This document shows positions 15,481 through 23,864 of a DNA stretch of 37,454 bases, in pieces; positions within the stretch are counted from its first letter, which is position 1, and each line of letters starts with the position of its first letter. The translations under genes and the position numbers were made by a program. The notes under the pieces were generated by a model that saw only the letters and a program-made list of their open reading frames with translations, was not told the DNA's origin and searched no databases. Source of the stretch: Colivivens sp964537205 (GTDB taxonomy: Bacteria; Bacteroidota; Bacteroidia; Bacteroidales; Bacteroidaceae); contig CAZHZH010000017.1 in NCBI GenBank assembly GCA_964537205.1, forward strand, positions 1 through 37,454, read 5' to 3'.

Positions 15481-17617
15481 TGTTTAAGTTAATTTGTTTA
15501 TTATAATTGGTTGAAATGTTTTTCCTGCCTTTGCCGAATTTGATGCTGAACGAAGCATATATGGTTCTACCAGGGTTCGTCGTACCCAAATGATAAGGAT
15601 GCATCGTGCGGTCGACATAGTTGAAGATGTTGTCCATGCCGAGTTCCACTTTGTAGGTCAGCGAACTCTCTGGATTTCCTATTTCGTGAGTTGTATTAAG
15701 CCTCCATATTTGGAACGGCTTTCCGTTTCCGTTGTTCTGATAGAATCTGCGGCTCGAACCATGCGCACTCAAATTTACACCTATTTTATATATAGGGTGG
15801 AATCTGTGGCTCCACGTGGCGTATGCATTCCACTTATGGTGTGCCATGCCGTCAATCGTCACCCTTACAAGACGTTCCTTTGTCGTATTGTATTCGTTCG
15901 CCCTCGTGTCAAGGTAACTGTAGTTCCCGCCCACTGTTAAAGCGGGGATTATATTATAACTGACGTTTACATCTATACCAGAAGTTCTTGCGTCTTCCAT
16001 ATTCATATATTTGCGTGCTATCACCTCGCCGCTTCCATCTCCGAGGTACGACGATGTAACATCCTTTGGAATCTCGCTTACCGGCACGTTGACCAACGCA
16101 ATCATATTGTTCAACTTGTTTATATATCCGGTCAATGATGCTGTCAGCTTGTCGCCGCGGTATTCGATCCCAGCACTCCAATAGTTGCTCGCCTGCGCTT
16201 TCAGGTCTTTATTTCCCATATTGAAAAATGTGCTCGAACCCATTGTGTGCAAATATCTGTAGTACAGCTCCTTGGTCGTAGGCGTTTTGAATCCCTGGCT
16301 CCAACCCAGTCGAAGGCGGAAGTCACGTAAAGAGAACATTGTGCTTATTTTTGGTGTCGCCCTGAACCCGAAACCCTCATTTTCGTTCAACCGCAAACCT
16401 GCGGTAATGTTCAACCAGTCAATCAGGTGGAACTCGTCTTGAAGATAAAATGCTGCGGTCCAATCGTCAACACTGCCTGACTCCGTCCTCATTGGAGCCT
16501 TCAAGTAATCATAGCGATACTCCAATCCCGCACTTAGCTGATTGCCGAGTGGAAGGGTGAATACACCTTTCAAATTTGCCATCGCCCTTTGCTGGTCGCT
16601 CTGCAAGTTCTTTTGTCCGGCGAAATACGGGAAGTAGTTGGTGAAATTGCCGTTCGGATCATAGCCGTCGGTCAGTGTGGTAGCCGTGTATTTGTAGTAA
16701 TACGCATGCTTGTTCCAATCAGCATCGAATGTTATCACATCTGTGTCGTTCAACTTCCACCTTCCTCCTATGGATGCGCTTGCGTTGCGATACATCAAGT
16801 TGTACGTGTACACATCGCACGACGCGTATTTTCCGTTGGTCGGACGATATATAGTTTTCGTGTAGTATGATCCATCGGCATACAGGTCCAAGCCCTTTCG
16901 CGCGTTATACGTCAGACGTTCGGAAACCTGCCAGTTTGTGTGTTTGTTAACCGTTTTGTTCCTCGAGTCAGGTACAACCATTGCTTCGGTGTATTCCTCC
17001 GACGTGTTCTGCCAACCGTCGGTATGTTGAAGTTGGAAATTGGTCATCGACGATAGCTTTCCGAAATTCAATTCCACCCCGTTGTGCTGGCGTAGATCGT
17101 TGTGCGCGCCATAGCGTGTCGTATTCTCAAGATATACACCCGTTGAATCGTGCTTCTTGGTAATAATATTAATGACTCCGGCCATAGCGTCGCTACCATA
17201 TAACGCAGACTGTGCGCCTTTCACTATCTCTATGCGTTCAATATTCAACGGGTCGATAAGGCCTAAATCATTCTCGCCGCCCACGTCCCCGTGAATGCGC
17301 TTGCCGTCTATAAGGATTAGAACATAAGAGTTTCCAAGTCCTCCAAGTTGCATCTGGCTTCCCATGTCGCCCTCATTAAAAGCGAATGAGGCTGTTAGTC
17401 CGCCAAGAATTTCCTCCAAGCTTTTTCCTCCGTAGCTTTCAAGCATATTGTGCGAAATCACCTCTGTCTGCACAGGCACGTTTTTCAACAGGTGTTGTGT
17501 TCCCGTACCTGTAATCACGACTTCATTTAATGTGTCCGACATTTCAGTTTGTCCGTACATTCGTACACAAAAAACACTCATCAATAATGCGATGAGCAAA
17601 ACCAAAAAACGATTCAT
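15467..17617 (-). CDS. btuB: BtuB-like TonB-dependent outer-membrane receptor
   Basis: This 716-residue protein is the first gene after the cobalamin riboswitch. It has a signal peptide ending near MYGQ, a TonB-box-like segment (LNEVVITGTGTQ), a plug domain (about 50-165) with LIDGKRIHGD, KGAQSALYGSDAMAGV and INIITK, and a beta barrel ending in YASFSIKFG. Its place directly under the riboswitch makes vitamin B12 or another corrinoid the likely substrate. The 3' end overlaps the start of cbiK by 14 bases, so receptor and exported chelatase are probably made together. The C-terminus has about 18 residues beyond the usual terminal aromatic strand (GKGRKNIS onward), which is slightly unusual for a barrel protein. 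Confidence 0.92.
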   Translation of the reverse strand: MNRFLVLLIALLMSVFCVRMYGQTEMSDTLNEVVITGTGTQHLLKNVPVQTEVISHNMLESYGGKSLEEILGGLTASFAFNEGDMGSQMQLGGLGNSYVLILIDGKRIHGDVGGENDLGLIDPLNIERIEIVKGAQSALYGSDAMAGVINIITKKHDSTGVYLENTTRYGAHNDLRQHNGVELNFGKLSSMTNFQLQHTDGWQNTSEEYTEAMVVPDSRNKTVNKHTNWQVSERLTYNARKGLDLYADGSYYTKTIYRPTNGKYASCDVYTYNLMYRNASASIGGRWKLNDTDVITFDADWNKHAYYYKYTATTLTDGYDPNGNFTNYFPYFAGQKNLQSDQQRAMANLKGVFTLPLGNQLSAGLEYRYDYLKAPMRTESGSVDDWTAAFYLQDEFHLIDWLNITAGLRLNENEGFGFRATPKISTMFSLRDFRLRLGWSQGFKTPTTKELYYRYLHTMGSSTFFNMGNKDLKAQASNYWSAGIEYRGDKLTASLTGYINKLNNMIALVNVPVSEIPKDVTSSYLGDGSGEVIARKYMNMEDARTSGIDVNVSYNIIPALTVGGNYSYLDTRANEYNTTKERLVRVTIDGMAHHKWNAYATWSHRFHPIYKIGVNLSAHGSSRRFYQNNGNGKPFQIWRLNTTHEIGNPESSLTYKVELGMDNIFNYVDRTMHPYHLGTTNPGRTIYASFSIKFGKGRKNISTNYNKQINLNNDED

Positions 17618-17639
17618 TCCTGAATTACATAATTGATAA

Positions 17640-17842
17640 TTAAACCCCTTACCTGGGAGTTATAATCCGTTTCGATGGGCTTTGGCAGGTCTTCTGGCTT
17701 ACCACGAACCGGACGGTCTTCCCGAAAACTCAGTGACTCTTCGATTGTCCGGACTCTGTTTGTGGCATACAGCTGCAGGAACAGCCCAGGCTTTCCACCT
17801 GGTTCCCTCGCACGGGGCGCGGTCGCACCCTGTTTCCAAATC
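17640..17842 (-). ncRNA. Cobalamin riboswitch
   Basis: On the minus strand the leader contains GGGAACCAGGTGG (17807-17795), then the conserved core GCTGTTCCTGCAGCTGTA (about 17785-17768) and the B12 box AAGCCAGAAGACCTGCC (17700-17684), in the order and spacing of cobalamin riboswitches. The promoter lies just upstream and the btuB-like start 67 bases beyond the B12 box. CCTGGG in the aptamer (plus-strand 17785-17790) can pair with CCCAGG near the start codon (17652-17657), a possible part of the control structure. No terminator-like U-run follows, so control of translation initiation is more likely. It should repress the whole operon when cobalamin is plentiful. Confidence 0.95.
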
Positions 17843-17847
17843 CGTTG

Positions 17848-17878
17848 CAAAAATACGGATATTTTTTTTATCGACAAA
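17848..17878 (-). promoter_or_regulatory. Promoter of the corrinoid operon
   Basis: The minus strand has TTTG at 17878-17875, a 19-base spacer, and TATTTTTG at 17855-17848, a full match to the Bacteroidetes -33/-7 promoter. Start is predicted near 17841, exactly at the 5' edge of the riboswitch. A second TATTTTTG lies about 25 bases further upstream without a good -33 partner. Confidence 0.78.
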
Positions 17879-17935
17879 AATATAAATAAAAAAATTTATG
17901 AAAACAATACGCGCATGGTGCGAACCATTCATTAG

Positions 17936-18128
17936 TGTCTTGTCGGCTTTGCAGCTTAGACGGGAACCATGCTCCTCCTCATGATTTCTACTTACCTCAA
18001 TTGATTAAGGCCTGACATTCGTCTTGCATGATGCAGTTGAAAGGAACAAGACAAGCCCTTGCATTAGTACAAGCACGCAAAAACATAAAAAAAAGCATGC
18101 AGTCGCTCTCTGTTTAAAATGAAATGAT
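17936..18128. other. Intergenic stretch without a recognised gene
   Basis: Between the divergent promoters there are about 190 bases with no ORF I can support. The segments TGTCTTGT (17936-17943) and ACAAGACA (18046-18053) are perfect complements and could close a structured RNA of about 118 bases. A short inverted repeat ATGGT-GCGA-ACCAT (about 17915-17928) lies beside it. I see no tRNA, known riboswitch or terminator. Confidence 0.4.
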
Positions 18129-18136
18129 TACCTTTG
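18129..18136 (+). promoter_or_regulatory. Promoter (-7 box) of the thioredoxin-GH51 gene group
   Basis: TACCTTTG matches the TAnnTTTG -7 element 40 bases before the ATG at 18176. A clear -33 TTTG at the right distance is missing. The box also argues against the longer reading frame that could begin with TTG at 18134. Confidence 0.5.
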
Positions 18137-18175
18137 CGGTATCATAAACGGAATATACATATTATATATATAAAT

Positions 18176-19297
18176 ATGAAAAAGTTATTAGTGTGGCTGA
18201 CGCTCGCAGTATCAGCGTCCGCCCTAAATGCGCAGACAGAGCAAGGGAAGGTGCAGGTGACAATCAATGTTGACAATTTCGGTGACTCACTTATCGTGTA
18301 CTACCAACAAAAACGTGATACCATACTTTCCACTAATGGAAAATTTGAATTTACGCTCGACGCAAACACGCCGGCAACTTTTATTTGTATGACTCCAGCG
18401 TCATCTCTTTCTGAATTAAAGTATTTCAATTACGTAGCGATGCCGGGCGAGACACTGGTGGTCAGCGGCGCTCATCCCGATTTGACATACTCGGGAAGTA
18501 AGTTCTATCAAGACTACGCTTCAATACAAAAGCAAAATGCAGAAGCTACAAAGGATTTGACAGAGTACAATCAGAAGATGTGGGCACGCATTGAGGCCGG
18601 GGAAAGCAGAGACTCAGTTCTTGAAGAATACAACAAGAATGTTGGTCCGCTGAAGGAGAAGGCTGAAGCGAATGTCATGGAAGTCATCAAGAACAATCCT
18701 GACAATGAGGGCGCTGCCTATCTTATTTCTTCTTTCGACAACATGGAGAAAATAGAAGCCGCAATCAATCTGTTGTCCGACAACGTGAAAAACGGAAGGA
18801 TGAAAGACATAGTATACCGTCCGCTAAACCAGTTGAAAGCCCAAATGGAAGCCGACGCAAAAGCGGCGAAGGTACAAGCGGCCGGCGTGGACGAACAGGA
18901 TTTCACACTTAAGGACATAAACGGAAAGGATCTTACATTGTCGAGCTTGAAAGGCAAATACGTGCTGCTTGACTTCTGGGGTTCATGGTGCGTTTGGTGC
19001 ATTAAAGGAATGCCGAAGATGAAGGAGTACTATGACAAATATAAGGACAAGATGGAAATCCTGGGAATTGACTCGGGCGATACCAACGAGAAATGGAAAG
19101 AGGCTGTGGTGAAGAATGAACTTCCGTGGCTGCATGTCAAGGATGTCGAAGGCGGCCAAAGCGTAGTACAGAAATATGCGATCTCCGGATTCCCTACTAA
19201 AATCCTTATCGGTCCAGACGGGAAGATAGTAAAGACCGTAGTTGGCGAAGACCCTAAATTATACACATTCCTCGATGAGACATTCGGCGGGAAGTAA
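18176..19297 (+). CDS. TlpA/DsbE-like thioredoxin-fold protein with DUF4369-like N-terminus
   Basis: From the ATG at 18176 the protein has 373 residues. A signal peptide (LLVWLTLAVSASALNAQ) targets it to the periplasm. Residues about 20-110 form a beta-rich domain of the DUF4369 kind, then a helical linker rich in Lys, Glu and Ala, then a thioredoxin domain (about 235-373) with LLDFWGSWCVWCIKGMP; Cys272 and Cys275 form the CXXC site. FPTKILIGPDG with its cis-proline is also present. Such proteins reduce or exchange disulfides in the envelope. I preferred the 18176 start because the promoter lies at 18129 and the signal peptide begins with MKK. Its substrate is unknown. Confidence 0.9.
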   Translation: MKKLLVWLTLAVSASALNAQTEQGKVQVTINVDNFGDSLIVYYQQKRDTILSTNGKFEFTLDANTPATFICMTPASSLSELKYFNYVAMPGETLVVSGAHPDLTYSGSKFYQDYASIQKQNAEATKDLTEYNQKMWARIEAGESRDSVLEEYNKNVGPLKEKAEANVMEVIKNNPDNEGAAYLISSFDNMEKIEAAINLLSDNVKNGRMKDIVYRPLNQLKAQMEADAKAAKVQAAGVDEQDFTLKDINGKDLTLSSLKGKYVLLDFWGSWCVWCIKGMPKMKEYYDKYKDKMEILGIDSGDTNEKWKEAVVKNELPWLHVKDVEGGQSVVQKYAISGFPTKILIGPDGKIVKTVVGEDPKLYTFLDETFGGK

Positions 19298-19322
19298 CAT
19301 TATGGAATAAACAACTTAAAAA

Positions 19323-19787
19323 ATGACAATGAACAGACTGCTCCCTTTCAGTGCCATCGCATTAATAACTGCGTTGGTATTCGTGGCGTGTGATGATGAC
19401 GACGACGGAACATCAACTGCGCCAAAATTCGACCAAATAGTTTTGACACCATCAACATGCAATCCAGGTGACAGCATCACTGCTACAGTAACGATTGCGG
19501 AAGAAGGTAACTACTATTATTATTCATATCAAGAATATACTATTGGCAACAGTACATACAGACTTGGCAGCAACAGCTACAATAATTCCAATCCCAACCG
19601 TACGAACGGTAGCATAAGTGCGTTAACCGGGAACGCCACTTTCACATTCAAGGCTCCTTCACAGAAGTCGGACACGACTTATGCGATCACGTTCCACGCG
19701 ACATGTGCAAGCAGTGCAAACGGATTTGAAGGTGGAGGTTTGTATACGAACACCAACACCGTTCGAACCACATTGACAATCAAATAA
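19323..19787 (+). CDS. Small surface-type lipoprotein of unknown function
   Basis: The 154-residue protein has a signal peptide with lipobox FVAC (Cys23), followed at once by five aspartates and a Gly-Thr-Ser linker, an acidic pattern like that which sends lipoproteins to the cell surface in Bacteroidetes. The rest is rich in Thr, Ser, Asn and Tyr (for example YYYYSYQEYTIG) and looks beta-stranded, possibly an immunoglobulin-like fold starting at KFDQIVLTPSTCNPGDS. I do not recognise the family. It sits 25 bases after the thioredoxin gene and 12 before the arabinofuranosidase, so it may help bind glycan at the surface, but that is only inference. Confidence 0.75.
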   Translation: MTMNRLLPFSAIALITALVFVACDDDDDGTSTAPKFDQIVLTPSTCNPGDSITATVTIAEEGNYYYYSYQEYTIGNSTYRLGSNSYNNSNPNRTNGSISALTGNATFTFKAPSQKSDTTYAITFHATCASSANGFEGGGLYTNTNTVRTTLTIK

Positions 19788-19799
19788 TCTGAAACCAGT

Positions 19800-22394
19800 A
19801 TGAATATGAAAAGAGCTATTATGTTACTGGCAGTGTTATCGTTCACCGCCATGTTCAAAGCGTTTGCTAATGCGCCCGACTCCGTGTACGTCTTTACTTA
19901 TGCGATTCCGACCGATGCGCACAAAGGCATACACATCGCATACAGCCCGGACGGGAAGAAATGGATGCCTATAGGGCAGGACCAGTCGTTTGTCACAAGC
20001 GACTTCGGCGCATGGGGGGCACAAAAACGCATGTACCATCCAAGCGTCATTAAAGATGGCGACACATGGTACGCTGTATGGCAGTTGAACGATAATACAA
20101 ATCAGTTCGCTACTACACTTACACAAAAGCTGTCGGTTTGGAAGCCGCAGGACTATCCGTATGTAGAGACACCGAATGTGATAGCTCCTGTAATCGCCAA
20201 AAGAGACGGACTATTTGTAGTGACATACAAGACAAAGGATGGCAAAGTGTACCAAACTACAAGTCGCGACTTCAAGCGATGGAGTCCAGTTCGCGAGACA
20301 CAAGTGGCCGAATACAAACCGAATGAGATAAAAGTGTTGATAGACGGAGTGGAGCAGGAAGGATGCGTTACGCGTGCGCCTTGGCAGTTGGTAGAAAATC
20401 TGATAAACAAAGGAAACGCTACAACACTGCTCAATCAAAAATACAATGAGTCACTTCGTGATGACGCCACACGTTTCGCAAATTTGAAAAGTTTAAGCGC
20501 GTCACTTACGATTCATCCTGAAGAGATGAAGTCCATAAGTCCCAATCTTGTCGGTATATTCTTCGAGGATATAAGTTACGCTGCCGACGGTGGTCTCTAT
20601 GCCGAGCTGGTACAAAACCGCGACTTCGAATACAACAACTTTGACCGTGGCGAATGGAACGCTCAATCGTTTTGGAATCAAGGCGGTGACGGCAAAATGG
20701 AATGGAGTATAGAGACAAACGACCCTATCCATGCAAACAACCCACATTATTCCGTTTTGAAAACTTCAGAACCAGGAGGTTATATACAAAACGAGGGTTT
20801 TGATGGCATAGTTTTAAAGAAGGGAGCTAAATACGATTTATTTCTTTTCCTAAAAGGTTTGAAAGGTACAGGCAAAGTGAAAGTCTCACTCGTCGACGGT
20901 AACACAGAAGTGGCGGGTAAGACGTTCAGTACTACAACTGATTGGAAACAGTATAAGGCAACCCTAACAGCGAACCGAGATTGTGACAAGGCGGTCATCC
21001 GTATCACTCCACTACAAGCGGGGACAATCGCTACCGACTTCATCAGCTTGTTTCCACAGGACACATTCAAGAACCGGAAAAACGGAATGAGGCGTGATCT
21101 TGCACAACTGCTTGCTGACATGAAACCTAAATTCATACGTTTCCCTGGTGGATGCGCAAGCCACGGACAGGGACTTGAGGACATATATCGATGGACATAT
21201 ACTGTCGGACCTGTCTGGCAACGCAAATCCCTGCCAAATATATGGCACTACCATCAAAGTATGGGACTCGGTTTCTTCGAGTACTTCCAATTTTGTGAAG
21301 ATATCGGTGCAGAACCGCTACCGGTGCTTGCTGCGGGTGTCTGCTGTCAGAATTCCGGCCGTGGCGGACACGGGCAACAGGGCGGACTACCTTTCAACGG
21401 TGAAATGCAAAAGGTTCAAACGTCAGAACCCCTTCCGACAATGGAGGAATATCTACAGGAACTGCTTAACCTTATCGAATGGGCGAATGGCGACCCCAAG
21501 ACATCTAAATGGGCTAAGATGAGGGCTGAGGCGGGACACCCTAAGCCTTTCAACCTCAAATATCTTGGAATAGGAAATGAGGATCTGATATCTGATGTGT
21601 TTGTTGAAAGATTCACCTATCTGAACAAGGAGATTAAGGCAAAACACCCTGAGATTGAAATAGTGGGTACAGTAGGACCGTTCTTTGAAGGGAGCGATTA
21701 CGAATACGGCTGGCAGCTTGCAAAGAAGGAGAATGTCGATATAGTCGACGAACACTATTATGTCAATCCGGGATGGTACATTCACAACCAGGACTTCTAC
21801 GACAAGTATGATAGAAACGGTACAAAGGTTTATCTTGGAGAATGGGCAAGCAGAAACAACAAGTTTGAGAACGCGCTTGTGGAGGCTTTGCATATGACGA
21901 ACCTCGAACGCAACGCTGATGTGGTACTTATGGAGTCATACGCTCCATTGTTCTGCAAAGACGGACATTCAAACTGGAATCCAGACTTGATTTACTTTAA
22001 CAACCAGGGAGCCAGACCGACACCCGGATATTATGTGCAGTCGTTGTTCGGAAACAACAATGGCATGGCATACATCCCGAGTGAATTGACCATGCAGGAA
22101 AGTGAGGAAGTCCGTTTAAGGGCAAACTCATCTGTAGTAAAAGCGGAAAATGGAGACCTCATCGTGAAGCTTGTCAACTTGTTGCCTGTAGACGTGAAAA
22201 CAGACATGCACCTCGTATCTCTTGACGGATTCAGCAAAACTGCCGTGCTGTCCGTCCTTTCCGGACAACCGGGTGATGCGTCTGTTGTGCCTGTTACACG
22301 CGCGATGGAAGTGGAAGAACAATGCACTTACGACATGCCGGCATATAGTCTGTCAGTAATCCGCATTAAAGCTTTACAGACTTCAAGGAAATGA
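19800..22394 (+). CDS. GH51 alpha-L-arabinofuranosidase with N-terminal partial propeller
   Basis: The 864-residue protein has a signal peptide (LLAVLSFTAMFKAFA), so it acts in the periplasm or outside. Residues about 25-170 resemble part of a GH43-type beta propeller (YHPSVIKDGDTWYAVWQLN, SRDFKRWSP). From about 232 it is a GH51 arabinofuranosidase: a jelly-roll, carbohydrate-binding-like insert (about 265-420), then the barrel with FIRFPGGCASHG, the acid/base Glu594 in IGNED and the nucleophile Glu681 in YLGEWAS, and a C-terminal beta domain. It removes terminal arabinose from plant polysaccharides such as arabinoxylan or arabinan. The propeller portion is too short for a full five-blade domain. 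ATGs at 19800 and 19806 are both possible starts. Confidence 0.92.
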   Translation: MNMKRAIMLLAVLSFTAMFKAFANAPDSVYVFTYAIPTDAHKGIHIAYSPDGKKWMPIGQDQSFVTSDFGAWGAQKRMYHPSVIKDGDTWYAVWQLNDNTNQFATTLTQKLSVWKPQDYPYVETPNVIAPVIAKRDGLFVVTYKTKDGKVYQTTSRDFKRWSPVRETQVAEYKPNEIKVLIDGVEQEGCVTRAPWQLVENLINKGNATTLLNQKYNESLRDDATRFANLKSLSASLTIHPEEMKSISPNLVGIFFEDISYAADGGLYAELVQNRDFEYNNFDRGEWNAQSFWNQGGDGKMEWSIETNDPIHANNPHYSVLKTSEPGGYIQNEGFDGIVLKKGAKYDLFLFLKGLKGTGKVKVSLVDGNTEVAGKTFSTTTDWKQYKATLTANRDCDKAVIRITPLQAGTIATDFISLFPQDTFKNRKNGMRRDLAQLLADMKPKFIRFPGGCASHGQGLEDIYRWTYTVGPVWQRKSLPNIWHYHQSMGLGFFEYFQFCEDIGAEPLPVLAAGVCCQNSGRGGHGQQGGLPFNGEMQKVQTSEPLPTMEEYLQELLNLIEWANGDPKTSKWAKMRAEAGHPKPFNLKYLGIGNEDLISDVFVERFTYLNKEIKAKHPEIEIVGTVGPFFEGSDYEYGWQLAKKENVDIVDEHYYVNPGWYIHNQDFYDKYDRNGTKVYLGEWASRNNKFENALVEALHMTNLERNADVVLMESYAPLFCKDGHSNWNPDLIYFNNQGARPTPGYYVQSLFGNNNGMAYIPSELTMQESEEVRLRANSSVVKAENGDLIVKLVNLLPVDVKTDMHLVSLDGFSKTAVLSVLSGQPGDASVVPVTRAMEVEEQCTYDMPAYSLSVIRIKALQTSRK

Positions 22395-23782
22395 CGGATC
22401 ACACTTCGACGGCACTCACTCAAACACTTCACCCTCTGACAATAGAGGGTGAAATTGTTTTACCTCAAAAGTTCACCTACCCGTTTTTATACACACCCCA
22501 CCCTCTTGCTGTTGCCGCTTGTGAAGAATTGAAAGCATACGTGAGAAAGCAAGATGAATGGTCGGCGGAAATCAGTCTTGGTAAAATGTTCGGAGTACTT
22601 GTCGTACAGGGTATTCAAGGAATATGCAGCCTGTGGGCCTTTTCAGGGATGCTCAACGGGACATGTCTGCACGAAGGTTTTGTTCCTCCAGTTTACAATG
22701 TAGAAGCATGGAACAAGTACTACAACGCGGAAGATGCCATTATCTGCTCGATGCCAGATTGTCATGAGAAAAGTGAAAGGTCGCGTAGACTGCAAATGCG
22801 GCTATTCGAACAATTCAACTTCCTCAACGCACGAGGTGAGATAAAAAACATCATCGATATATTCGACAAAGAGGCATGTCGTATTCCGCCCACCGGCGCA
22901 GGAGAATGCTGCGCGCCCAAATTGCTTCAATACGCTTATGAAAACGCCCTCCGGCCGCTCTGTATGGCTGAGTTTTGGTTAGGGATGTCGCCTAAAGGCG
23001 AAATCAAATATGAAGGACAATACTACCCTGCATGCCATGTGAAATGCAAACCGATTCTGCGGCACATGCTCATAGGACTCAATGTCGAAGAAAACCCGTT
23101 ATTGACAATGATGCGTGAAAAGGCTAAGCACATGCGAATCATTTATGAAGATGACGCCATTATCGCCGTCAGTAAACCAGCGGGTATGTTGGCAGTCAAC
23201 GGAAACGTCGACGTTCCGAGCGTGGAATCCATTCTCAGAGACAGTCGTCCCGACATAAGTGGTCCGATGATCGTCCACCGGCTTGACATGGACACGTCGG
23301 GAATAATGATTATCGCAAAGAATAAGGAAGTCCACAAGGCATTGCAGACGCAATTCTATAGAAGGGAGATAAAGAAACGCTATGTGGCAGTCTTGGACGG
23401 TATAGTCAGTTCGGACAGAGGCACAATCTCACTGCCAATTATCCCTGATACGCTCAACCGTCCACGGCAAAAAGTGGACTTTCTGCGCGGCAAGGAAGCA
23501 GTAACCGAATATGAAGTGCTTGAGCGGACGAACAACACCACACGTGTCGCGTTACTTCCACTTACAGGACGAACACACCAATTGCGAGTTCACACTGCAC
23601 ACAAAGATGGCCTCAACTGTCCTATATTGGGCGACCGGCTGTATTCAAAAACTAATATGATTAACGGCATAACAGACATACGGCACCTTAACGACCGAAT
23701 GTATCTGCATGCGGAATCAATAGATTTTACACATCCTGTCAGCTTAAAACGTATGCATTTAATAATAAACGCAGACTTCTGA
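22391..23782 (+). CDS. RluA-family RNA pseudouridine synthase with long N-terminal extension
   Basis: The 463-residue protein has a C-terminal RluA-type catalytic domain (about 245-463): YEDDAIIAVSKPAGMLAV, VHRLDMDTSGIMIIAK with the catalytic Asp299, KKRYVAVLDG and LTGRTHQLRVH. It converts uridine to pseudouridine in RNA; the target cannot be deduced. The roughly 240-residue N-terminal part is not an S4 domain; it contains PPTGAGECCAPKLLQYAY (166-183) and a Cys pair in ACHVKC, known from a subset of long RluA homologues. The start overlaps the GH51 stop by four bases (ATGA), an odd partner for a housekeeping enzyme and probably just shared transcription. Confidence 0.92.
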   Translation: MTDHTSTALTQTLHPLTIEGEIVLPQKFTYPFLYTPHPLAVAACEELKAYVRKQDEWSAEISLGKMFGVLVVQGIQGICSLWAFSGMLNGTCLHEGFVPPVYNVEAWNKYYNAEDAIICSMPDCHEKSERSRRLQMRLFEQFNFLNARGEIKNIIDIFDKEACRIPPTGAGECCAPKLLQYAYENALRPLCMAEFWLGMSPKGEIKYEGQYYPACHVKCKPILRHMLIGLNVEENPLLTMMREKAKHMRIIYEDDAIIAVSKPAGMLAVNGNVDVPSVESILRDSRPDISGPMIVHRLDMDTSGIMIIAKNKEVHKALQTQFYRREIKKRYVAVLDGIVSSDRGTISLPIIPDTLNRPRQKVDFLRGKEAVTEYEVLERTNNTTRVALLPLTGRTHQLRVHTAHKDGLNCPILGDRLYSKTNMINGITDIRHLNDRMYLHAESIDFTHPVSLKRMHLIINADF

Positions 23783-23801
23783 GGCTCTTCATCCATTTAC
23801 T

Positions 23802-23844
23802 CAATATTTAGTATTGGTCAGTTCAAAATTTATCAGTAAATTTG
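23802..23844 (+). promoter_or_regulatory. Promoter of feoAB with overlapping inverted repeat
   Basis: TTG at 23814-23816, a 20-base spacer and TAAATTTG at 23837-23844 form a good Bacteroidetes promoter 20 bases before the feoAB ATG. The -33 box lies in a short inverted repeat CAATA-TTTAG-TATTG (23802-23816), which could be an operator; a link to iron control is guesswork. Confidence 0.6.
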
Positions 23845-23864
23845 CGCGAAATTTAAAATAAGCA

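Noticed and set aside
17614..17877. Minus-strand 87-codon frame across the riboswitch, and plus-strand frames at 17675-17935
   Set aside because: The sequence is explained by the cobalamin aptamer and its B12 box; the peptides have no recognisable features.
18134..18175. Upstream TTG start for the thioredoxin-like protein
   Set aside because: It would lie on the -7 box and put 14 residues before a normal signal peptide.
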